From contig NZ_JAGJRS010000013.1 of the NCBI RefSeq assembly GCF_017837635.1, positions 124,001 to 188,000 on the forward strand: 64,000 bases of DNA, in the 5' to 3' direction. Positions 58,092 through 64,000 of this stretch are shown here, piece by piece. Numbering within the stretch: the first letter of the stretch is position 1; each line of letters begins with the position of its first letter. A program made the position numbers and the translations under genes. Source of the stretch: Frateuria flava. Its GTDB lineage: Bacteria > Pseudomonadota > Gammaproteobacteria > Xanthomonadales > Rhodanobacteraceae. A model generated the notes under the pieces. It saw nothing but the letters and a program-made list of their open reading frames with translations, was not told the DNA's origin and did no database searches.

Positions 58092-59024
58092 TCATCCGGC
58101 ACCAAGCGCCTCCCGCACCATCGCCGCGAAGCGGTCCTGGTCTAGCTCCAGCACCACATTGGCGTTGATCGGGCGACCCAGCCGACCGGCCCAGTCCACC
58201 ACGGTGGCGCCACGGGTCAGGCGGCCATCAAGTTCGACCGCGACCGCGCGCCGTTCGCTGCGCACCACCACCGCCGGATCGATCGCCACCGCCATCGCCA
58301 GCGCATCGGCGGCAATGATCCCGCGGCGACCGCGCTCGCGGTTGGTCCTGCGCGCGACCTGGCAAATGCTTCCGTAGAACGCCGCGCGCTTGTCGCCGGC
58401 GGAGAGCCAGCCGTCGAACGCGTCTTCGTCGAAGGCATGTCGCAGCGTCAGCTCCCAGTCGACCAGATCGAAATCCCCGAACGCTTCGAACACCACGTGC
58501 GCGGCCTCGGGATCGAAGCCGATGTTGAACTCGGCCGGCACGCGACCGGTATTGCCCTGCCCGGTCACCGCGCCGCCCATCACCACCAGCCGCCTGACCC
58601 GCTGCGGCAGGGTCGGGTCCAGCCGCAACGCCAGCGCCACGTTGGTCAGTGGCGCCAGCGCCACCAGGGTCAACTCACCAGGCCGTTCGCGAGTCAGGCG
58701 CAGCAGCGCCAGTGCGGCCGCTTCGTCCGCCGCGGCAATCCCCGGCTGCGGGAATCCCACGTCACCGAAGCCGTCGCGACCATGCACGAAGGCTGCGTCC
58801 TCTTCGGGCAGGCGCACCAGCGGCGTGGCGCAACCGGGAAACACCGGCGTGCTCGCGCCGAGCAGATCTACCAGCACGCGCGCGTTGTGCACCGTGTGCT
58901 CCAGGCCGACATTGCCCGCGGCGATGGACAGACCGGCGACGTCGGCGTGTGCATGGGCCATCAGGATGGCGAGCGCGTCATCCACGCCAGGATCGGTATC
59001 GATCAGGAGCTGGGGTCGGGTCAT
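58092..59024 (-). CDS. Inosine-uridine-type nucleoside hydrolase
   Basis: A 310-residue ribonucleoside hydrolase that splits the N-glycosidic bond of nucleosides for base salvage. The calcium- and ribose-binding motif DTDPGVDDA is at residues 9-17. LAPLTNVALALRLDP and VVMGGAVTGQGN are family blocks, EFNIGFDPEAA supplies ribose-binding residues, and a late DALAMAVAIDP carries the last calcium Asp. Substrate preference (purine or pyrimidine) cannot be fixed. It is transcribed in the same direction as recG and rpmE2. Confidence 0.9.
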   Translation of the reverse strand: MTRPQLLIDTDPGVDDALAILMAHAHADVAGLSIAAGNVGLEHTVHNARVLVDLLGASTPVFPGCATPLVRLPEEDAAFVHGRDGFGDVGFPQPGIAAADEAAALALLRLTRERPGELTLVALAPLTNVALALRLDPTLPQRVRRLVVMGGAVTGQGNTGRVPAEFNIGFDPEAAHVVFEAFGDFDLVDWELTLRHAFDEDAFDGWLSAGDKRAAFYGSICQVARRTNRERGRRGIIAADALAMAVAIDPAVVVRSERRAVAVELDGRLTRGATVVDWAGRLGRPINANVVLELDQDRFAAMVREALGAG

Positions 59025-59104
59025 CGCGTCGGGTGCCGGTAAAAACGACTAGCTTACGACCGCCAGCGATCGAAGAGACAGCAACGCGAGCCGACGCGAG
59101 CCGC

Positions 59105-61219
59105 TCAGGCGTGCGCGTAGCGCGCAGCGGCGCCGATCCAGCGCTCGATCAGCCGCTCGGCATCACGCGGATGCTGGCGCAACATCGCCTCGCCGACCTG
59201 CTGGACCGCCGGCAGCAGATGGGCATCGCGCGCCAGGTCGGCGATACGGAAGGCGAGCTGGCCGGTCTGGCGCGTGCCAAGCACCTCGCCGGGACCGCGC
59301 AGCTGAAGGTCCTTCTCGGCGATACGGAAGCCATCGCAGGTTTCGCGCATGACGTTGAGGCGCTCGCGCGCGAGCTGGCCGAGCGGCGGCTGGTAGAGCA
59401 GCACGCAGTTGGAGGCGACCGCGCCGCGCCCCACGCGCCCGCGCAACTGGTGCAACTGGGCCAGGCCCAGCCGCTCGCTGTTCTCGATCACCATCAGGCT
59501 TGCGTTGGGTACGTCAACTCCCACCTCGATCACCGTCGTGGCCACCAGCACGGACAGCCCGCCCGCCTTGAAGGCGTCCATGACGGCCTGCTTTTCCTTC
59601 GGCTTCATGCGGCCGTGGATCAGCCCGACGGAGCAGCCCTCCAGTGCGGCGGAAAGCTCCGCGTGCGCCACCTCGGCCGCCTGCGCACGCAGTTGCTCGG
59701 ACTCCTCGATCAGCGTGCACACCCAGTAGGCCTGGCGACCTTCGGCGCAGGCGGCGTGGATACGCTCGATCACTTCGACGCGGCGCGCGTTGGACACGGC
59801 CACCGTCTGCACCAGGGTGCGCCCGGGCGGCAGCTCGTCGATGGAGGAGACGTCCAGATCCGCGTAGGCGCTCATCGCCAGCGTGCGCGGGATCGGCGTG
59901 GCGGTGAGCACCAGCTGGTGCGGCACCAGGTCACCTTCCAGGCCCTTGTCGCGCAGCGCCAGCCGCTGCTGCACGCCGAAGCGGTGCTGCTCGTCGACGA
60001 TGACCAGGCCCAGCCGCGAGAACGCCACACCTTCCTGCATCAGCGCATGCGTGCCGATCACCACGGGCGCGCCGTCGGCGACGCAAGCCAGTGCCTGCGC
60101 GCGCGCCTTGCCCTGCTGCTTGCCGGCGAGCCATTGGACGTGGATGCCCAGTGGCTCCAGCCAGTGTCGGAAGTTGCGCAGGTGCTGCTCGGCGAGAAGC
60201 TCGGTGGGCGCCATCAAGGCCACCTGCCAGCCGGCTTCCACGGCAGCCAGCGCCGCCATGGCGGCGACCGCGGTCTTGCCGCTGCCGACATCGCCCTGCA
60301 CGAGGCGCAGCATGGGTTTGGCGCAGGCGATGTCGGCAAGCACGTCGCGCGTGACCCGCAGCTGCGCGCCGGTGAGCTGGAACGGCAGGCTGCCGACGAA
60401 TCGGCCGCGCAGTTCACCGTTTCCGTCCAGCGCCGGCGCACGCCGGCGACGCACGGCCGCGCGCATGCGCTTGAGGCTCAGGTGCTGGGTCAGCAGCTCC
60501 TCGAAGGCGAGCCGCTGCTGCGCCGGATGACTACCGTTGGTCAGGTCGGCCAGTGGCGCGTCCGGCGGCGGGCGGTGCACGTAGAGAAGTGCCTCGCGCA
60601 GCGAGGTCAGCCCATGGGCCAGGCACAGCGGCGGGGGAATGAGCTCCAGGGCTGCATCGGGCGGCAGCAGCGCGAGTGCCTTGTCGATCACGCCGGCCAG
60701 CCGCTTCTGGCCCAGGCCCTCGGTGGTCGGATAGATCGGGCTCAGCCGATCGTCGACCGCCACGGCCTGCTCATCGCCCACCCGCTGGTACTGCGGGTGC
60801 ACCATCTCCAGCCCCTGCGCGCCATGACGTACCTCGCCATAACAGAGCAGCCTGACGCCGGGCTTGAGCTGGTCGGCCTGCGCGCGATGGAAATGGAAGA
60901 AGCGCAGCAGCAGCGTCTGCCGCGAGTCGTCGCCGATGGCGACCTTCAGCTGCGGCCGGTAGCGGAAGCCGCGCTCGACCGCTTCGACCGCCCCCACCAC
61001 CTGCGCCCGCTCGCCCGCCTTCAGGTCACCGATGGCGGTGACGCGGGTCTTGTCCTCGTAGCGCAGCGGCAGGTGGAACCACAGGTCCTGCACCCGCTCC
61101 AGCCCGATCTTGGCGAGCGTGGCAGCGAGTGCAGGACCGACGCCCGGCAACGTGCCGACCGGCGCGAGGCCAGGGTCGGCAAGGGGCGGTACGGCGATGC
61201 TGGTGCTACGGGCGGGCAT
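59105..61219 (-). CDS. recG: ATP-dependent DNA helicase RecG
   Basis: A 704-residue helicase that reverses stalled forks and processes branched recombination intermediates. The N-terminal wedge/OB domain (about residues 20-175) includes HLPLRYEDKTRV. The helicase core has Walker A GDVGSGKTAVA, motif II DEQHRFGV, motif III TATPIPRT, the C-terminal ATTVIEVGVDVPNA and the QLRGRVGRG arginine-finger motif. Length and motifs are complete. Like many minus-strand neighbours here it has no visible terminator before the next gene. Confidence 0.96.
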   Translation of the reverse strand: MPARSTSIAVPPLADPGLAPVGTLPGVGPALAATLAKIGLERVQDLWFHLPLRYEDKTRVTAIGDLKAGERAQVVGAVEAVERGFRYRPQLKVAIGDDSRQTLLLRFFHFHRAQADQLKPGVRLLCYGEVRHGAQGLEMVHPQYQRVGDEQAVAVDDRLSPIYPTTEGLGQKRLAGVIDKALALLPPDAALELIPPPLCLAHGLTSLREALLYVHRPPPDAPLADLTNGSHPAQQRLAFEELLTQHLSLKRMRAAVRRRRAPALDGNGELRGRFVGSLPFQLTGAQLRVTRDVLADIACAKPMLRLVQGDVGSGKTAVAAMAALAAVEAGWQVALMAPTELLAEQHLRNFRHWLEPLGIHVQWLAGKQQGKARAQALACVADGAPVVIGTHALMQEGVAFSRLGLVIVDEQHRFGVQQRLALRDKGLEGDLVPHQLVLTATPIPRTLAMSAYADLDVSSIDELPPGRTLVQTVAVSNARRVEVIERIHAACAEGRQAYWVCTLIEESEQLRAQAAEVAHAELSAALEGCSVGLIHGRMKPKEKQAVMDAFKAGGLSVLVATTVIEVGVDVPNASLMVIENSERLGLAQLHQLRGRVGRGAVASNCVLLYQPPLGQLARERLNVMRETCDGFRIAEKDLQLRGPGEVLGTRQTGQLAFRIADLARDAHLLPAVQQVGEAMLRQHPRDAERLIERWIGAAARYAHA

Positions 61220-61320
61220 GAATCGCTAGCCTAGCCCAGCGGCCGGGCGAGATGCAGCAGCGTGGTGTGGGCACACGCCGCGCCGGACGGTCAGACCACG
61301 GCGCGGCGGGCGGGCATGCG

Positions 61321-61704
61321 TCAGTCCAGCACCATGATCGCGTCGATCTCCACCTGCGCGCCCTTGGGCAACGCCGATACCTCGATGGTGGAACGCGCCG
61401 GATAGGGCTGCTGGAAGTAGTCGGCCATCACCGCGTTGACCGCTGCGAAATTGGCCAGATCGGTGACATAGATGCCCACCCGCACGAACTGCGAGAACGA
61501 GCCGCCGGCTGCCTTGGCCACTGCGGCCAGATTGTCGAACACACGCCGGGTCTGTGTGCTGATGTCGCCCTCGACCAGCGTGCCGGTGGCCGGATCCAGC
61601 GGCGTCTGACCGGAGAAGTACACGGTGTTGCCGTGGCGCACCGCCTGTGAGTAGGGGCCAATCGCGGCGGGAGCCTGTTCGGAGTGGATGATGCTGCGGG
61701 ACAT
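61321..61704 (-). CDS. ridA: RidA/YjgF family enamine/imine deaminase
   Basis: A 127-residue homotrimeric protein that hydrolyses reactive 2-aminoacrylate-type enamines. Signatures are [20 protein letters not shown] near the N-terminus, the conserved [21 protein letters not shown] with the catalytic Arg, and the closing AIMVLD. It lies between spoT and recG on the same strand. Confidence 0.95.
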   Translation of the reverse strand: MSRSIIHSEQAPAAIGPYSQAVRHGNTVYFSGQTPLDPATGTLVEGDISTQTRRVFDNLAAVAKAAGGSFSQFVRVGIYVTDLANFAAVNAVMADYFQQPYPARSTIEVSALPKGAQVEIDAIMVLD

Positions 61705-61763
61705 GGACGGGCCTCGTTGGGGAAAAGGCGAAGTCTAAGGGAGCGGTTGCCTCGGCACGCAGA

Positions 61764-61822
61764 TGGACTTCAGCCGACCACCACTTGCGTGGCTCGGCGG
61801 CGGGTTGAAGCCCACCCTACGC
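61764..61822. repeat. Degenerate family B repeat between spoT and ridA
   Basis: The right arm (ending GAAGCCCACCCTACG, to about 61821) matches the family B core at 18829-18900. The left arm (GGACTTCAGCCGACCACC near 61766) is eroded. The element abuts the spoT stop codon. Confidence 0.6.
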
Positions 61823-63982
61823 CTACAACGGATAGCGGTAGGCGCCACTGACCACGCCGGTGCGCCGCACGCGACGGATCACGTCGGCGAGGTGCTTGCG
61901 GTTCTTTACTTCCATCGCGAACAGCAGGGTGGCCGCGGCCGCGTCGCGCTCGACGTATTCGACGTTCTCGATGTTCGAATCGGCCGCGGCAATGGCCGCG
62001 GCGACGGTGGCAAGGACGCCGGGACGGTTGATGACTTCGATGCGCAGCTCCGCGCGGTAGTCGCCCTGCACGTCACGGTCCCATTCGATGCCGACGCAGC
62101 GCGCGGGCGACTTGCGGAACTCGGCCACGTTGGGACATTCCACACGATGAACCACGATGCCCTTGCCGGAGGAGAGGTAGCCGATGATCTCGTCGCCCGG
62201 CAGCGGATGGCAGCAATTGCCGAAGCTGAGCACCCCGCGCTCGGCGCCAGTGATGCGGATGTTCTCGTGGGTGTGCGGCGCTTCGGTCGGACGGCCACCA
62301 CCGCGCAGCGCGACCAGGTGATGCGCGACCTGGTCCGGCATCCGGTTGCCCAGTGCGATGTCGGCCAGCAGTTCCTCGAGCCGACGCAGCTTCGCCTCCT
62401 CCAGGAAGCGCTCCAGCACCTTGGCCGGGATCGCGTCGATGTTGGTGCCCAGCGCGTCAAGCGCGCGGTCGAGCATGCGGTGGCCGAAGTCGACCGCGTC
62501 CTCGTGCTGGAGGTGTTTCAGGTACTGGCGAATCGCCGTGCGTGCCTTGCCGGTGACCACGAACTCCAGCCACGCTGGATTAGGCACCGCCGAGGGCGCC
62601 GTAATGATTTCCACCAGCTGACCGGACTCCAGCCGCGTGCGCAGCGGCAACAGCTTCTTGTCCACGCGCGCGGCCACCGCATGGTCACCCACGTCGGTGT
62701 GCACCGCGTAGGCGAAATCGAGCGCGGTGGAATTGCGCGGCAGCGCCAGGATGTCCCCACGGGGGGTGAACAAGTAGACCTCATCGGGAAAAAGGTCGAT
62801 CTTGACGTTCTCGATGAACTCGGCCGACGAGGGCGTGTGCGCCTGGCTGTCGGCCAGTGCGGACAGCCACTCGCGCGCCCGTGCCTGCGCGCTGTTGGCC
62901 GGACCCGAATCGGTCTTGTAGGCCCAGTGGGCGGCCACGCCACGTTCGGCCACCGAATCCATTTCTGCAGTGCGGACCTGCACCTCGATCGGCGCGCCGA
63001 AGGGCCCCAGCAGCACCGTGTGCAGCGACTGGTAGCCGTTGGCCTTGGGAATGGCAATGAAATCCTTGAAGCGCCGGTCCACCGGGCTGTAGAGCGAGTG
63101 CACCGCACCCAGCGCCATGTAGCAGCTCATCGCGGTATCGACCACCACGCGGAAGCCATACACATCCATCAGCTGGGCAAAGCTCTTGTGCTCGTTGCGC
63201 ATCTTCGAATAGATGCTCCACGGCGACTTGATCCGCCCGACGACCTTGGCCGGCAGATGCTCGGCAGCCAGCCGGGCGGCAAGCGCGTGCTCGATCTTGC
63301 TCATCACCTCGCGGCGATTGCCCAGCGCCGCACGGATGCGCTCGCTGATGACGCGATAGCGGTCGGGGTAGAGCGCGCGGAAGCCCAGGTCCTGCAGCTC
63401 CGCTTTGAACTTGTTCATGCCCAATCGCTGGGCGATCGGCGCGTAGATCTCCAGCGTCTCGCGGGCGATGCGCCGGCGCGAGGCGGCGTCCTTGGCGCCG
63501 AGCGTGCGCATGTTGTGCAGGCGGTCGGCCAGCTTGATCAGGATCACGCGAATGTCGCGCGCCATCGCCAGCAGCATCTTGCGGAAGCTCTCCGCGTCGG
63601 CTTCCTGCCGGTTGGAAAAGCGCATCTTGTCCAGCTTGGTGACGCCGTCGACCAGGTCGGCCACGGAATCGCCGAATTCGGCGGTGATGTCCTCGCGACT
63701 GAGCGCGGTGTCTTCGAGCGTGTCGTGCAGGATCGCCGAGATGATCGTCTCGGCATCCAGGCCCAGCTCAGCCAGGATGCCGGCGACGGCGACCGGATGG
63801 GTGATGTACGGCTCGCCGCTCTTGCGCGCCTGCCCACGATGCGCGTGCGCACCGACCTCGTAGGCGCGCAGCACGCGCGCCACCTGGGCTTCCGGCAGAT
63901 AGGCCACGCGCTCCTTGAGCGCCAGCACGTAAGGGGGCAGCAAGGACGGGTCCACGGAATCGGAGGGCGTGGTCGCCGTCAT
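61823..63982 (-). CDS. spoT: Bifunctional (p)ppGpp synthetase/hydrolase SpoT
   Basis: A 719-residue RSH protein that sets (p)ppGpp levels in the stringent response. The N-terminal HD hydrolase domain has HRGQARKSGEPYITHPVAVA, the HDTLEDT metal motif and LADRLHNMRTL. The synthetase domain includes GRIKSPWSIYSKM, YGFRVVVDT and AERGVAAHWAYK. TGS (about 398-460, DEVYLFTPRGDILALPRNST), a helical region and a C-terminal ACT domain (INRPGVLATVAAAIAAADSN) complete it. The ATG at 63982 gives the full-length family protein, so the gene is complete in the window. rpoZ often lies just upstream but would be outside. Confidence 0.95.
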   Translation of the reverse strand: MTATTPSDSVDPSLLPPYVLALKERVAYLPEAQVARVLRAYEVGAHAHRGQARKSGEPYITHPVAVAGILAELGLDAETIISAILHDTLEDTALSREDITAEFGDSVADLVDGVTKLDKMRFSNRQEADAESFRKMLLAMARDIRVILIKLADRLHNMRTLGAKDAASRRRIARETLEIYAPIAQRLGMNKFKAELQDLGFRALYPDRYRVISERIRAALGNRREVMSKIEHALAARLAAEHLPAKVVGRIKSPWSIYSKMRNEHKSFAQLMDVYGFRVVVDTAMSCYMALGAVHSLYSPVDRRFKDFIAIPKANGYQSLHTVLLGPFGAPIEVQVRTAEMDSVAERGVAAHWAYKTDSGPANSAQARAREWLSALADSQAHTPSSAEFIENVKIDLFPDEVYLFTPRGDILALPRNSTALDFAYAVHTDVGDHAVAARVDKKLLPLRTRLESGQLVEIITAPSAVPNPAWLEFVVTGKARTAIRQYLKHLQHEDAVDFGHRMLDRALDALGTNIDAIPAKVLERFLEEAKLRRLEELLADIALGNRMPDQVAHHLVALRGGGRPTEAPHTHENIRITGAERGVLSFGNCCHPLPGDEIIGYLSSGKGIVVHRVECPNVAEFRKSPARCVGIEWDRDVQGDYRAELRIEVINRPGVLATVAAAIAAADSNIENVEYVERDAAAATLLFAMEVKNRKHLADVIRRVRRTGVVSGAYRYPL

Positions 63983-64000
63983 GGGTTCGCGATCCCCGTT

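Noticed and set aside
58649..61234. Long plus-strand open frame antisense to the nucleoside hydrolase and recG
   Set aside because: It is the mirror of strongly coding minus-strand genes in GC-rich DNA; the product is His/Gln/Arg/Ala-rich low-complexity sequence with no domain.

Overview
The window is high-GC, densely coded DNA with many start-stop overlaps. It looks chromosomal and gammaproteobacterial. Protein content and gene order (pilMNOPQ divergent from mrcA, gltA beside a zinc-free L31, recG-ridA-spoT, an AtoE-type carrier, MoxR/Bat genes) suggest the Lysobacterales (Xanthomonadales), plausibly Rhodanobacteraceae. That placement is inference from protein resemblance; no rRNA or tRNA gene was seen.

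Region 1 (1-13978) is an exopolysaccharide locus. A minus-strand run from about 12.2 kb to 0.86 kb encodes a Wzb phosphatase, Wzc tyrosine kinase/co-polymerase, UDP-sugar dehydrogenase, polysaccharide pyruvyl transferase, GT2 glycosyltransferase, EpsG/Wzy-like polymerase, an asparagine-synthase-like ATP-pyrophosphatase, a secreted beta-helix protein and a GT4 glycosyltransferase. A second, paralogous beta-helix protein enters from the left on the plus strand. Divergent from wzb lie a small secreted protein and the Wza export lipoprotein. No flippase and no initiating phosphoglycosyltransferase is in view, so the locus probably continues to the left.

Region 2 (14.0-27.7 kb) holds mixed chromosomal genes: a Rieske protein, a small membrane protein, an AraC-HTH/alkyltransferase fusion, a VOC protein, an EamA permease, an AtoE-like carrier, a MacAB-like ABC exporter operon with two permeases, an FAH-family hydrolase, mscL, an M28 peptidase and a lipoprotein. 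It ends in a gene with an in-frame amber codon that resembles a sigma-70 region 2 protein.

Region 3 (27.7-34.4 kb) is a complete type I Wadjet (JetABCD) anti-plasmid system, four overlapping minus-strand genes. It is followed on the right by an RND efflux set (marR, membrane fusion protein, inner-membrane pump; 34.5-39.6 kb) and a divergent macrodomain gene.

Region 4 (40.1-47.1 kb) is a six-gene MoxR/Bat operon. Region 5 (47.3-52.5 kb) is the type IV pilus operon pilMNOPQ, with a good sigma-70-type promoter in front of pilM; mrcA (PBP1a) diverges from it. Region 6 (55-64 kb) carries an unknown 224-residue protein, gltA, rpmE2, a nucleoside hydrolase, recG, ridA and spoT.

Three families of palindromic intergenic repeats recur between genes: a GTAGGAGCGCACCC family, a GTAGGGTGGGCTTCAGCC family and a CCCTCTCCCC family. 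Several lie between convergent genes; one sits between the fusion-protein and pump genes of the RND set. The least ordinary points are the amidotransferase-less asparagine-synthase-like protein coupled to a beta-helix protein in the polysaccharide operon, the inverted repeat in the wzb/wza divergent region, the amber-interrupted gene beside Wadjet, and a BatB protein whose metal-binding motif is degenerate.
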